Assembly: GCA_008694505.1 (NCBI GenBank)
Contig: VZDJ01000346.1
Location: 15,256,426 to 15,320,425, forward strand
Reading direction: 5' to 3'
Origin: Cyanoderma ruficeps
Lineage: Eukaryota; Chordata; Aves; Passeriformes; Timaliidae
Length of the DNA stretch: 64,000 nucleotides
Part shown: positions 36,468-48,802 of the stretch, piece by piece
Numbering within the stretch: the stretch's first letter is position 1
How the letters are laid out: each line of letters opens with the position of its first letter
Notes under the pieces: model-generated
Databases searched by the model: none
What the model saw: the letters and a program-made list of their open reading frames with translations, nothing else
What the model was told of the DNA's origin: nothing
Made by a program: the position numbers and the translations under genes

Positions 36468-36563
36468 AAAAAAACACCCCAAAACAACCTAGCTAAACAA
36501 ACAAAAAATCACCAAAAAAACAAACAACAACAAAAAATCCCAAACGCCTTCTTTTTTTTTTTT
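36468..36563. repeat. A/C-rich tract followed by poly(T)
   Basis: Simple sequence made of AAAC, CAAA and AAC units, ending in a run of 12 T at 36552-36563. Confidence 0.85.
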
Positions 36564-36649
36564 CCTCCAACTGTAATGAGGGGAAAATAAAAGAAACAAA
36601 AGAAAAATAGTTTTCAAAGTAATGATGAGAGCAAACCCAAAATGAGCTT

Positions 36650-37150
36650 TACCAACTTCTCTCTGTGGCTTATGCTAGCATGCTGCTGGGAGAGCATGCC
36701 AAGCCATTCCCCCATTTCCAGGACATCTGGGGTAATAGACTCCTATACAAGGATAATAAACCCATGGGGATGGGACCTGGAAACCTGACCTGCCCAAACA
36801 CTGTGGCCTTCTGAACCCAGAGTGTAAGAAAATATCAAGTGCTCAGGACTGGACCAGCAGGTCCCATCAGCTCCTAAGTCTGGGCCCGCCTTGGGCCCCA
36901 GAGCTGTGTGGGTTTTCTGGCCGGGGAAGGCAGAGTGAGCAGAAGCTCCCTATGAAGCCTCTGCCTTTGGAGCTGCTTTTATTGCCAAATATTCCAAGCT
37001 GTCCTGTGTCCCCAGCTGTGGTCACATGGAGCTGCACCCAGGATTTATCCCTTGGCATGGCACCTGAGCTGCTGCAGGGTCTGCCCCCAGAGCCTGCTAG
37101 GAATTTTAGCATCTGACTTGGGACTGATGAGAGGAAAGCAGTAAACAACT
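36650..37150 (-). other. GC-richer block, possibly a decayed LTR
   Basis: This block of about 500 bp stands out from AT-rich flanks. Read on the minus strand it contains GGCAATAAAAGCAGC (AATAAA at 36978-36983 in reverse), followed by a C-rich stretch, which would fit an LTR R-U5 region. A 93-codon minus-strand frame with an ATG crosses it but matches nothing I know. No TATA box, terminal TG/CA or duplication was found. A conserved or CpG-poor GC island is the alternative. Confidence 0.25.
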
Positions 37151-37560
37151 AAAGTGTTATATTTAGCAGAAATTTTCCAGCTACTCTGTTTGGCTTCTTT
37201 CATATTTTTAAAACTATCACATGAAAAAAGGTATATATTAACTCCAGCTAAATATTTTTGCCTTTAAAAGAATTCTGATTTCCATTTTCAATTCCTGGAC
37301 ACAGACTTAAAAAACATAGCTTATTTTTCCCTCAGAGTTTTGGTATTTTGAACAATCTATGTGAATGCCACTTCATCAAAGGCCTTGTGGACTTTTTGTT
37401 CACTGTGTAGGAGTGGAGGCAGGCGAAGAAATATATTCTCAACATTCATTTTAAAAGAAATTATTTACATGTGGGCTTGAAACACTCTTTTAATGTTGTG
37501 AAATCTACTCCACACCAAGGTCTATATTGTACTTAGAAAATCCAGTATGAGTTTAAAGAC
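37151..37560. other. AT-rich DNA, nothing recognised
   Basis: No gene or known repeat was seen. Confidence 0.5.
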
Positions 37561-37592
37561 AAAAAAAAAAAAAAGAGGAAAAAAAAAAATAA
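37561..37592. repeat. Poly(A) tract
   Basis: Two runs of A are separated by GAGG. No poly(A) signal or processed transcript is visible upstream. Confidence 0.85.
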
Positions 37593-38017
37593 ATGCCCCA
37601 GTATTTTATGCATCTGAATGCAAAATGGTTTCAAAAATCATCATCATCCTCAATTTAGAATAAAATTTAATATGGTTCAAATTATTTTTCCTTTATTTGT
37701 ACAGGGCAGAAGATGCAAGATGCCTGGAAACAGCGAGTGAAAGCACAAAGAGTCTTGGAGTATAGCTGCAAACTTAAAGTACATGAGGGTGTGGGGAGAA
37801 CAGCTGGAAGCTCAAGAAGAAACAGGGTCATCATGAGTCACACTTCCTTCCTAGACTGCTTCTGCAGCAGCAGGATCCTTATTATGAGTTTAGATTAAGT
37901 TCCTATTCACCCACTGCTTTTTTTTTTCCTAATGCAATATCTTATAGTTTCAAGAACTCTCCATGGGAAAGCAGCCAAATCTGAAGGAAGAGAATATGAA
38001 GGAGGAATGAGAATTAC

Positions 38018-38310
38018 CTTTAAATATGCAAGGAAGGGATCAGTCTCCACAGAGGTGGGGTCTAGGACAGGAAAAAAGGATTAAACTGCAGCAAAGACAA
38101 CTTCTGTTAGATACTCAGCAAACTTTTTAACAGTGAGGACTGTGAATCTCAATGATGGATTATTTGAAAAGGAATATTCTGGCAAGCTCTAAGAGCCAGT
38201 TAGACAAGCATCTGACAGTAATGACATGAGTAGTGCTTATGCAGTTTTGGCACAAGATGGACTACATGAGCCTTGCTGATTCTTTCCAGCCCTTTGAAAT
38301 TGTGTGCAAA
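38018..38310 (+). mobile_element. Old CR1 LINE 3' end
   Basis: The diverged order of segments follows an ancient CR1 3' end. It runs TCTCCACAGAGGTGGGG, GGACAGGAAAAAAGGATTAA, ACTGCAGCAAAGACAAC, TTTTTAACAGTGAGGACTGT, AGCCAGTTAGACAAGCATCT, TGGACTACATGAGCCTTGC and TTCTTTCCAGCCCT. It belongs to an older subfamily than the copies at 24.4 and 25.1 kb and has no usable frame. Confidence 0.75.
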
Positions 38311-38890
38311 AACCAGAAGACTCTTTTTAGTTGATCTGCATTTTCAGGTTTGTTTCTGCCAAAAATAAAGGATAGAAAAAGGTGAATATGAGACTATGAC
38401 TCTTAATATATCTATCTTCATGGTCCTACTGGTGGGTTTTCTTTCTATGTAAAGAGAACCTTAATTTACATTGTCTCATCCAGGTCACATAGACAAAAGT
38501 GATTATAATTCAGTTTCTCTGCATTGCAGGATCAAGAGCTGAGTCAACCCTGCTGGGACTTAACCCACGTTCCAGGGAGTCTAAGTATTTCATATCTGAT
38601 GCTTAAACTTCTAAGCAAATAAAGTTTCTGCTTGGAAATGTACCAGCGTGCGGTCAGATTTTATTGTGTTTCTGTTTGAAATTCACCCGCAAGTCTGAGA
38701 AATTCCTACATTTTAACCAGCACAGAGCATCTCTTACATTGATATATTTACCTCTTCTTTTCAAAACCATGCAAATGACTAGGATTTCAGTGTTTTCCAA
38801 AATTACTTTATACTCAACACAATTCCATTGAGATCCACAAATGCCTTAGATTTATGCCTGCTCAGTAGCTGATGCTCAATTATTAATTCA
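38311..38890. other. AT-rich DNA, nothing recognised
   Basis: No gene or confident repeat was recognised. Confidence 0.45.
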
Positions 38891-38978
38891 CTAATGTCTG
38901 TAAAGTGCTTTGAAGATGAAAAACATTACACTGTAGAACTGCTAACTGATACTTGGATGCTACTATTATTGCTGCTGA
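38891..38978 (+). repeat. Possible ancient LINE/SINE 3' tail
   Basis: TGTAAAGTGCTTTGAAGATG followed, after about 50 bases, by TGCTACTATTATTGC resembles the TGTAAAGCGCTTTGAGAT ... TATTATTATT ending shared by ancient L3/CR1-like and MIR-like elements. Confidence 0.4.
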
Positions 38979-41001
38979 AGCTGTTAGAAAATATGCTTGG
39001 AACACATCCCCAAAGGCACATGGTGAGGAAAGGTCATCTATGGCAGTAGTTTATGCAGAAAGGAGTAAATCAGACTGAAATTCTCGAACTACAGTGCTTT
39101 TTTTTAATGCAGACTACAAAAATGAGTAGAGTTATGAGATCAGAATCTTTTTTTCTTTGAACTAAGTATGCTTAACTATTAATAGATCAAAAGAGAAAAA
39201 AATCAATATAAAGAGCAATTTAAAACAATAAGGTGAAAAGGACTTTCCAGTAGCTTCTGGAAAGGCAGGGCACTGAGGTTTCTGTCCTCTACTCCAATTA
39301 CTTTGTACATGGATGGGGAGCTGAGCTTTAATGTGAAAGAACAGCCCTTCAGGCAGCTACAGAGAATACAGACACATCAGCAATGGCCTTTGGTGGCCTC
39401 TGTCACTGCAGAGCAGTCTTCTTTGGGCTTTGCAACAGTACTGCTGTGCTTCTGCTCCAGGAAGATACCTGTTTAACCCATCATGGCCTTTTGGTGGGGT
39501 GAAGCCAGAACCCTAAATAAACACCCAAGAAGATCTCAGCACACAGGGTTTTGCCTCCAGGCTCTGCCATCTAGCTGTACGCACAGTAATGCCTTTATAG
39601 GATCCTCTTGTTTCCCTCAGGCCCACCCTTCAGCTGAGAGTTGTTCTTCCCTCTGCCTGAGATGTGTATAGAAAGGAGAACAGGCTTGTATTGATTTCTC
39701 ACACATCACCTTCACACCCCACAGACACACAGTCCCCACCAGCAGATATTTTGGGCGTTTGGCGACCCTTCACACTTATGTTGCTGTAAGAACACCACTC
39801 TTCACTCTCAGACTGCAAATGCTGCTGACCCAAACTCCTGCCACTGCTGTAGAGTCCCACCTCTGAGAAAAGCTTGAAAGGGCTGTTTGGCTCTGAGCAG
39901 AGGCCAGCTGAAGTGATTAGATAAAGCTTTGACCCCAAGTGTCACACTGCTTTATTTGAAGAGCAATTTGAAACAGCTAAACCTCTACCCTGAGCAGCAG
40001 AATGGAGCAGATGAAAACCCCATCAGACCTGAAACACTTAAGAAATGTGGAAGACAACCAGAGAAGTTTAAACACACTGTTTCAGTTTGTTTCTGTGAGC
40101 AATGGAAACCAAAACAGACTAATTCCACACACCACCCCCCCAGCAAAAAAAAAAAAAAAGTCAAGAGGAAGTTTTATCTTTGATAGCTTGTTCTGAAGCA
40201 CTTGAGGCTTTTAATACTTTCAGTCAACTCAGCCAGACTAGGCCAACACTGAATCTGTAATGCAGGCATTTAAGAACCTTACTTCACATAAAAATACAAC
40301 ATACGAGTTGAGCAACACAATTTTAAACAGAGGATACTAGAACAAGTTTTAAAAAAAGGCAATTGTCTTCAGCCTAGCCCAAGTTTAGGGAATGAAGCCC
40401 TTGATAAGAAACACAACACTGAAAGGAATCTGGAACAAAACACTCAGACAGAGGCTATCGAACAATGCAGCTTAACTGCATAAAACACATTTCAAATTTG
40501 GATAGCAAGGGAAGAAAATCAGTTTAAGTTAAAGCCCACAGATAGTTATTGAGACATGGTGGATATAGGAAATGTAAAACATATAAAAGGATATAAAGGA
40601 TTGTGGAGGACAGGAGACAGGCTCTGAAATGCAGCTCAGGAAGCAATAGGTGTAAATTCAGATGCAAGCAGAACAAGTAAAGACAATGTTTAACATCTGA
40701 AGAAAGATGCAGAAAAAGAAATATGTTTGCCGAAATGTTCAACAGCCCACCAAACAAGCTTTACATGGGCAAAGCAATTTCTCCTTAAAAACAAAATATA
40801 GTATTGCCAAAAGAGAATAATACACTATCAATGTGCAGGGAAAAAATAATTATCAAGTCTGGTGAATATCATTTTACAGGCTACAAGAATCAGTAATGTT
40901 AACTCTATCTTCAGTAAACATGAACTGATGAAATCATGCACTGGCATGTGGGTGCCCAGCTAGCCCCGAGAGAGAGGTCTGCTACCAGGGGCAGCAAGAG
41001 C
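38979..41001. other. Single-copy DNA, no gene recognised
   Basis: 39240-39960 is less AT-rich than average but shows no exon or repeat I recognise. A run of C followed by A lies at 40132-40159. Confidence 0.45.
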
Positions 41002-41170
41002 AGGCTGGTGGCCAGGGCAGGCTGTGGCCAGGGCAGGCTGGTGGCCAGGGCAGGCTGCGGCCAGAGCAGGCAGGGAGGGTGGGCAGGCTGTGGCCAGGGC
41101 AGGGTGTGGCCAGGGCAGGCAGGGAGGGTGGGCAGGCTGTGGCCAGGGCAGGCAGGGAGGGTAGGCAGGC
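41002..41170. repeat. GC-rich minisatellite, two unit types
   Basis: Units of 16-17 bp follow each other. Type A is AGGCTGTGGCCAGGGC, with variants including a 17-bp form carrying an extra G. Type B is AGGCAGGGAGGGTGGGC. The order is A A A A B A A B A B. Open frames on both strands across this region are products of repeat composition and should not be taken as genes. Confidence 0.9.
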
Positions 41171-41480
41171 AGTGCCCTTTCTCACAGAGCAGGTGCAGTA
41201 ACAGCAGCGAAGGTCAGTCCCAGCCCAGCCCACGTGCATGGGCACAGGGCTGGGCAAACCCAGGCCAGCAGGACACCAGTTAGGGAAAATGTCCAATCTC
41301 AAATGCAGTTCTTGAGCAATGTAGACTCAAAAAGGCACCTCAGAGTTGTCATACATCCGCGTACACCTTGTGTGACATCTGGCCTTGAGCGCAGGCAACC
41401 AAACCCCAGGGAGTGGAGATGGAGGATGCAGAGCGTTACACCTAGGGCAGTAATTTGACATCTATATGTAGTATATGGAC
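41171..41480. other. GC-richer flank of the minisatellite
   Basis: No exon or known repeat was recognised. GC content falls back to background by about 41460. Confidence 0.4.
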
Positions 41481-41535
41481 TCTTTTTTCTTTTGTGTGTG
41501 TGTGTTGTTTTCTGTTCTTTTCTTTTTTTTTTTTG
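41481..41535. repeat. Pyrimidine/TG simple repeat
   Basis: A T-rich run, then a short TG repeat, then poly(T). Confidence 0.8.
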
Positions 41536-43729
41536 AAAGCAGCAGAGGAAAAATACCTCTTTCAAAGGCACGCTGAAGTATTAATAGCCTAAAGTCTAAC
41601 ATGATACAGTGTACATTTGTCAATGAAATATTGTTCTGGAGACTTAACAGTGCTAGTGGTGGGGAAAAACTGCTAGGAGATTTATTAGAGCATCTCAAAG
41701 ATGTCACACATCCTCATTTTCACATATGCTCCACTGCCCTATATAAAAGAAGCTGTGGCCTGCTGTGTGCACTCCACTCCCTCTATTATCATAGGTATAT
41801 AGGCATAGAGAAATTTCATCCCAACAGTCACTCGGTGAATGACACAGTCTACATGACTTGCACACAAGTCTACATGACTTGGATAATGACAGAAAATCTT
41901 ATTAATCAAAGTTGAATCCTATTATTACTCCTGGAACATATACAAGGCAGTATGGGATATAGGTCTAGCTTCACAAAACATTTGCTTTATCAGAGAAAAG
42001 AAGTTGAGTTGCTTATTGTACAGTTGTTTTATCTGATAGAAAGATCCAGAATAATATTTTCCTTTTGCCTTGACCTTTTTTTCCAGTGCCAGGACTTGCA
42101 TGATGCCTAGCCAGCTTCTGACACACTGATGGCTCTTGTCTGAAATGATGAGTGCTCAAATATCACTGGAATCTTTGGGACCATCTCTTGGCTCATGGGA
42201 AAAAAAAAAAANACCAACCAAACAACAACAACAAAAAAAACTGTAGGAAAATAAGTCCTTGATTCTGTATTGTCAGAGTGAAAAGCTGGGAGCTGATGCA
42301 GGAATGGGCTGATTTAGACTGAAGGTCAATCTTATCCAGAGCCCCGTCTCTGATAGTACCAATTGTTCCCCAGAGATAAAAGAGCAAGGGCAGAAAAAAC
42401 CATGCTTATCCAGTTAATGTGCTGCAGAGATATAAAAATCATGCAGCCACATTTCACAGATTACTTCTGAGAAATCTGGTAGGCCACCTTAGTGAGCAAA
42501 CCATATGCTGAACCTTGGAAAACACAGGTTGCTTCAGAGGTCTATCTGTTTAAAGATAGATCGTTAGTGGAAAGGCATCTGTTTGTCATATTACTGGCAG
42601 CTGGACTGTCTGATGAGATGTCAACAATGCCTTTGAATATTTCATGATACTAGAAATTTGTTTACTATTTGGAGCAAGGATTTAAAATCAAGTGGTTTAG
42701 CACTTTGAAAGATGCTTAAACTCTGGCCCCAAAACAGTGAAACCTGTGGTGTGCCCAGCAGCTGTTGCTGAAGCAGTTCCATTTTTGCATAACATCTTTA
42801 AATAGCAATTAGAGCTGAGACTGAATCTGGGCTTTCCAAGCCATACTACATAGTCCAAAGAATGAGGGCAGTCTAGCATTATTTGCAGGACAATTTTTCT
42901 CTGAATTTTATACTTCGAGTCAATCTTCTGCCTAGAAACCCCTAGAAATCTACTGCTTTGCTATGTAACTTGCCTGCAGTTTCCTTACCCATTAGCCAAG
43001 AGCACTCCAAGGGCCTTATAATGGTACATTAGGACATTGAACACTCCAGGGAGAAAATTAATATAATGTAATGGCAAATGACTTTCAAAATATCTATCCT
43101 GTGCCTTTAAATTTCAGGCCCTGAAAAGAAAGCAAAAGAAAGAAGAAAAAGAAGAACATGAAAGGAAGAGATTAGTCTATGACTGAAAGTCCAGCTGTGT
43201 AAACAAGTTTAGTGACTTCTTTTATCTCTAATTGGTCTTATACATTGATCTTTCTGGTGCCAAAATGACACACTTCACATTAATTCTTCAGTAATATAGC
43301 ATTATTTCCGGATGGAATTGGTCTGAAATGTCAAACTGATATGTGTCACTTGCAATCTGCTAACATTCACAGTTTTTTCCAGTGAACATCAACAACTGTC
43401 TTTAGTTATACTTCTTTAAAAGTCTGAACAGGAAACAGGTTTATACCACTGAAAATGTGAATATAGGCACTAAAATTGTGTTAATAGTGCTATTCATTGC
43501 ATAAGACTTAGAAGATACTCAGCTGGCATAAATTTTTGGCCAAATTACATTAACTTCAGAGATGTCATGCCAGCTAATATGGTCAAATAATTGGCCTATA
43601 GACCTCAGAAGATATCTGTCTCACAAATGCAGAACAGGCTGTTGTCTTTCCTGATAGTTTAGGACCTTTGAGTAACAAGATATTCCCATAATTATGTAGA
43701 CTAGTCTGGAGTAGACACTGGAAAACTCC
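41536..43729. other. AT-rich DNA, no gene recognised
   Basis: A 21-bp tandem duplication (AGTCTACATGACTTG twice) lies at 41846-41881. A poly(A) run with an undetermined base at 42212 is followed by CAA-type simple sequence to about 42240. Otherwise nothing was recognised. Confidence 0.5.
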
Positions 43730-44160
43730 AGTTAGACAAAGAAACCACGTGTGCAGGCAAATGAAAATCAATACTGATAAATGCAAGGTGATGCACACTG
43801 GCTATAAAAGTAAATTAATGAGGCAACAAGCAAATGAACTGTCTACCCATCTGACACAGGTCAAAGGCACCCTAATGTGAGAAGGGGACATCAAGGCAAA
43901 ATCACAGTCTGTGTGCAGCTCTGATCAGGAAAACAAATATTTTAGGTTATATGACATACGTGGCACAGTGAAATATAAAAAAGGCTGTGTCAATATAATG
44001 GTGTAGTATTGCCTGCACAGTTAAAGGGGATTTAATAACATTGCACATAGGGATGAAAAATGTGTATGAGAAACAACAGACTTCTGTTCTTCAGTCCTTC
44101 TATCTCTTCCACAGGATTATTACATAAAACTAGAAAAGTCTAAGTTCGGAAAGAATCACT
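43730..44160 (+). mobile_element. Old CR1 LINE, ORF2 remnant
   Basis: The diagnostic segment is AAAATCAATACTGATAAATG followed by CAAGGTGATGCACACTGG. It corresponds to the conserved region after the CR1 reverse-transcriptase catalytic box (N-D-K-C-K-V-M-H in translation). Downstream pieces, GTGAGAAGGGGACATCAAGG and a CACAGTCTGTGTGCAGCTC-like part, fit the same order with heavy decay. No reading frame persists. Confidence 0.6.
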
Positions 44161-44538
44161 GGAATACGTTTTCCTGCTATAGATGACTAAACTGTGATGA
44201 CCTTGCTCCATATATGTGTGTCTATTTGTGTATAAAGCTTAGCTATAACTGAGGTTAATAACAAGACTTATGACTAGTAAAGCAGTCATACCAATGTAAA
44301 TCTGGCATTAACTGATTATAAACATTATTTCATAACCAACCAACCAAACATAATTCATGGTTAAAGATAGCCTCTAATGTTTACAAATTTGTCATATGAT
44401 AAATAGACTTTTTGCATTTAGTAAGTCCTTCAAGGCAGGCAGTAACTGTGAGAAATAGATTACTAGACTAGATTGATGTCAAATTAATTTCGTTTGTAAA
44501 TTTCAATTTTGCTACCAATAATTGTTTTCTACCAGTAC
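44161..44538. other. AT-rich DNA between CR1 remnants
   Basis: No similarity to CR1 was seen here. It may be later insertion or sequence decayed beyond recognition. Confidence 0.4.
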
Positions 44539-44658
44539 ATGACTAGACAAGACCCTGAGTGACCTGCTGTAGTCATTCCTGTTTTGAGCAGGAAGGTTGG
44601 ATTAAGAGACCTGCAGAGATGCTTCCCAACATTAATGATTCTTTGATTCTATGATTAA
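44539..44658 (+). mobile_element. CR1 LINE 3' end
   Basis: CATGACTAGACAAGACCCTG, then GGTTGGATTAAGAGACCTGC, then TGCTTCCCAACATTAATGAT and the terminal CTTTGATTCTATGATTAAAT form a clear CR1 3' end with its short tail repeats. It may be the 3' terminus of the remnant at 43730-44160. Confidence 0.85.
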
Positions 44659-45335
44659 ATGGAAGAATACAAACAATTTTGCAGAACTAGAGTTGGAAGA
44701 AATATTTCTGTACTAAAAGGTGTATGTGGCCGAATGTATTAGAAGAAAACACACCAGAAAAAGGATTTACAGACTGGGGCTTTTTATCATTAATTCACTC
44801 ATAATGGGATGTAAACCAGTTTCTGTGGTGCATGATAATCTGTGAGAGATAATTTCTTTCAAAGGAGATTTAAATAAATTGTAGCAGACATGCATTATAT
44901 GGCCTTAAACTGGAAGAGGTTAGTCAATTAGATGTAATGAAGAAATTCACCTTTAAGGGTGCTGAGACACCAGGGCAGGTTTTCCAGTGACTGATCTGGA
45001 AAATAGAGATGACTGAGGTCCAGTATCAAGAAGACTTCTCTGGCATAGTTTAAGTATCCAGTGTAGATATTGTTTCTATTGACTTTTCACAGCAGTTTTT
45101 TCTTGTAAGAATGTGTTTTGGTGGGCCAAGTCAAACACCGTCCTTCCTTGTGGAAGAGGTTTTCAGGCCTGGTTTGATCAGTTGTCTTTGGTTTCTGTGT
45201 TGAGGTAGGGTTGTTCGACTTGCAACCACTGAAAGTAGATGCCCAGTCTTAATTAAAAAATGAAGAAAGTAGGCTTAAAATATTAATAGTTAAGAATCCA
45301 GGAATGTACATGTGAACTTCACTGATTCACTGAGT
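44659..45335. other. AT-rich DNA, nothing recognised
   Basis: No gene or confident repeat was seen. Confidence 0.5.
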
Positions 45336-45560
45336 TACAAGTGTTAACAATGATGGAACTGAAGAACCAAAGGCAGAGCCACGCCACGGGAACCGAGGGA
45401 AAATACCCGTGAGCCGATTTCACGGGGGGACAGGCCTCTAGAGGGCAACACAGCCACACGAAATGGCACAGCAACGCCCACAGGGGTTGTAAAAAGGATA
45501 AAAACTGCCCCCGATCAATACAGGTGATCTTCCCTGTATATCTAAACCCTTATTTGTAGA
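45336..45560 (+). mobile_element. LTR-like fragment (U3 with TATA box)
   Basis: This compact GC- and CpG-rich block starts near a TGTTAACA sequence. It holds segments such as CCACGGGAACCGAGGGAAAA and CACGGGGGGACAGGC, and an ATAAAAA TATA-like box at 45498-45504 followed by CTGCCCCCGATC. The sharp change from AT-rich flanks, the surviving CpGs and the promoter-like end fit a relatively young LTR U3 fragment on the + strand. No poly(A) signal or 3' end was identified. Confidence 0.5.
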
Positions 45561-46390
45561 AAACCTAACTCAAAGGACAGGTTTTACAGAATGAAACTTG
45601 TCAACAGATACCCCTTGTATGGTTACTGTGTCCATATTGTAGCTTCTATGACACTCAATCATCACCATGAAATACATGACCTTCAGTTCTAAAAATGCAT
45701 CCTTTAATCTTGAAACAAACACAAATCTCTATGGACACTCATTTTTTTTTTATTCTAGTGGAGAAGATTCAAATGCCATACTTGGACCTGTAAGCTCTGA
45801 GTCTACAACAGCCCCAGACTAGTGGTCCTCAAGGTTTTTTTTTTCAAAGCATTCCCAAACCCCCTCTCCCTGTGTGACCCAGTATGGTAATTTTTAAAGA
45901 CATACATATGTGTAAATTAAATCAAAATATCCCCATATGCCATTTTATCTAAGCATCCCAGTGTCTTTTACCTACTACATCTCTACTTTTCTTGGATGGC
46001 AGTTGCTTCACAGAAAGTATCTGCATTTTATATTGGAAAAGTAAAACATATATAACATATTGTCTGTGCTTCACATGCAAAGAAGCAAATCCTATTAACT
46101 GAAACAAGGATTAGGCCTCAAATTTCTTTGTTCAATAGGTAATACTATAGATATTTTGTTAGCAGTAACATAAGAGCAGAAATTGCGTATGATTATTTCT
46201 CTTAGAACACGCTGGAAAGCATTCAGTCGTTAGCTCCTGCAGCCGTTCACCACGGACTCCAGACTAAAACTTTCATTTTAAAATGTCAATTTCTGCTGTT
46301 AAATTAAATGAAAATGTGGATCAGTGTGATACATCATCATCTAAAGTAACTCCCAGGGAAATCACTGGAGTAATGCCATTAGTGCTGCCT
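45561..46390. other. AT-rich DNA, nothing recognised
   Basis: No gene or confident repeat was seen. T runs occur at about 45744 and 45836. Confidence 0.5.
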
Positions 46391-46599
46391 GCATTCTCTA
46401 AAACATTTGGGTAAAGTGGGCTGTGTGCTTTGTTTCAGAGGCTGCCAACAGAGATCTCCCTTCTGCCAAGGCTGTGAAGACCCTGCCTGTCACCCAGGGC
46501 AGCTCTGCCCATGGATTTGGGACTGGCAAGAGGATGTGCTGTGGCCTGGGCCTGCTCCTAATGCCCAGGTCAGGCTGCAATCCCTCTCTTAATCCCGGC

Positions 46600-47547
46600 T
46601 GTGGTCCCAGCTCAGACTGCTGCTGTCCGAGGGGCACTTGGTTGCCTGGTGTCTGTAGGGCCATCCTGGGTGCCATGGCAGGGTGGTGCTGGTTCATGTA
46701 CACCGAGGGGGATGGAAGGGAGGGCACTGCACTGGGTAGGGCTGGATGAAGTCAGTTCCAGCCAGCGCCAAGAGACCTGCAAGACACAGCTGAGCACAAC
46801 AGGCAAGGTGGTGTCACCTCTGGGATAACAACTTCCAGAAAGGGCAAAATGCTTCATTGCCATGTGAGGAGCAACGAAAAAATGAGTGAGAACCAGCTCT
46901 ACAGAGACCAGAGCAGTGAGGAAGGAGGGGCAGCAGGTGTTCCAGGTGCTGGAGCAGAGATTCCCGTGCAGCCCCTGATGCAGAACATGGAGAGGCAGCC
47001 ATGCCCCTGCAGACCTGGGAGATCCATGGTGGAACAGAGATCCCACTGCAGCCCCTGGAGGAGCCCATGCTGGAGCAGAATGATATTTTCTGAAGGAACT
47101 GCATTCCAAGGAGACACCATATTTGGAGCATGGAAAAATTGTGAGAAAGAAGAATCAGCAGAGAAAGGAGTATTGCAGATTGACTGAAAACCCCTCACTT
47201 CCCAACCCCTTGCACTACTCAGGATGGGAGAGAGTTGGAAGAGTGGTTGTGAATGAAGGAATTAAGTTGGACCCAGAGAGAAATAGGGTGGGGGTTGGGA
47301 GGAAGTTGTTGTTTTAATGTATCTTATTTCCCTCCATCCTAATCTAGTTTAATTGACAATATATGAAATTAATTTTCCCCAAATCAAGCCTGGTTTGTCC
47401 ATCATGATAAGTGGCAAGTGATCTCTATGTGCTTATCAGAACCCAAGAGCTTCATGATCTTATTTTCTCCTTCATATTCCCAAGAGAGGGGAGTGAGAGA
47501 ATAGCTGGGTGAATATCTGGCAAACAGCCACGGTCAACTCCCTCCCA
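46600..47547 (+). mobile_element. Avian ERVL-type LTR
   Basis: I recognise the 3' two thirds as a common avian ERVL-type LTR. ACAACTTCCAGAAAGGGCAA is followed by GCAGCCCC-containing short tandem units at about 46930-47085. Then comes the R-U5 part around 47310-47440, with CCCCAAATCAAGCCTGGTTT and AGTGATCTCTATGTGCTTAT. The U5 end is CAGCCACGGTCAACTC near 47540. The start is uncertain, because 46390-46830 is GC-rich but I cannot align it. Long open frames on both strands here are by-products of base composition. No gag or pol sequence was seen next to it. Confidence 0.75.
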
Positions 47548-48802
47548 AAGACATTGAGAATAAACTTGATTTTTCTGAGGAAAATCAATATAATTTTTCT
47601 GTAGAATATCTTTGCTGTGCAAGAAGAGCCATGAACTAAAGGGTCCAGAGAAAAAAATCCTGAAAGTATGTACTTCGAGGACAAACTTATGATGTCTCCA
47701 GTCAAGTTTGGCTAGGTCTGTCTCACAAAAAGGTCTGTTTTGAAACCAAAATTCTTGTAGATTTTACAAATGGAATAGAAGAATATACAAATTATTTTTT
47801 TCAATCTCACTTCTTCTTATCTTATTTCATTAAGCTCATAATGCAGTGAGTTGGAGCTGATGGACACTGTCCTCTTCAACTTACCCTGGAATTATCTTCA
47901 GGAGAGGCAACTGGATACGGAACAGTTTTGTAACTGGTGCAATATTAAATCTTCTGAATATTACCCTTATATCAATAGAGAAGAAACACAAATCTTTCAC
48001 AATCCTTTCTGCTGGATTGAGAAATTCACATACTTGGTATCTAACATGGACTTTGCAAGAAGCCCTGAGCTCCCCACATAACAGAATTGTGACTGCAACC
48101 TAAGAAGAACATTTCATGCCCATTTTGCAACTGAAAATCAATTACAGGTTTGCTTTAAAACCACTTCAAAGACTTCTTATCTACATTGGTATCATCTACC
48201 TGGAGAGTATCCTAAGAAAGCAATGACAGAGCTCCTATCTGCACATATGACCAGACACTATCTCTCAGGAATGCATCTGGAAAATTCTCCACTGGGCTTC
48301 ACAATCTCAAAACAATCTCCCTCATGCACTGACGTCTTTGGTTGCCGGTGTCTCCAAGCTAATCTGAAACCTCAGGTTTGAGAAATTCATTCCTGTTCTA
48401 CTAAACACAAAGCACTGGGAGTTACCAGAGGTATCCTCTGATCTTGACAAAGAGGGGAGCAACTTCCAGGACCTGCGCAGCAATTTACAGATCAAGCTCT
48501 ACAGAAACATTTCCAGGGACCTGCCAAGTAAATGGGAAGTAAAAAAGGTGTAAAATTCAACCCAGTAGAGGGCAATAGATCTTGGTGTGCATGAGCAACC
48601 CTGCAGCCCTCAGTAAAACAGCTGTTTTCAACCTGAACCTTAGGATCTGCAGAGGCTGGACACATGGGGATGAAAGAGGAGAAGTCAGAATTCTGATAAC
48701 CATTGAGGAAACCTCCTGACTCTGAGTAAAAAGCTGCTCTCATTTGATCCGTCTGATAATCTTTGTTCTTCATAATAATAATAGATTTGTTTTCATACAA
48801 AA
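47548..48802. other. AT-rich DNA between two LTRs
   Basis: No retroviral coding sequence was seen between the two LTRs, so they are separate insertions and not the two ends of one provirus. Confidence 0.5.

Noticed and set aside
40936..41302. Repetitive Gly/Gln/Pro-rich open frames on both strands
   Set aside because: They are translations of the 16-17 bp minisatellite and its flank.
43583..43798. 71-codon minus-strand frame with a GPKLSGKTT P-loop-like string
   Set aside because: It runs antisense into a CR1 remnant, and the P-loop resemblance is short and isolated.
45200..45214. TGAGGTAGGGTTGTT resembling mature let-7
   Set aside because: Two bases are missing relative to let-7 and there is no complementary arm at the right distance, only a 5-bp local hairpin.
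46398..47198. Several long overlapping frames on both strands
   Set aside because: They lie in a GC-rich ERVL-type LTR with short tandem units. Low stop density there comes from composition.
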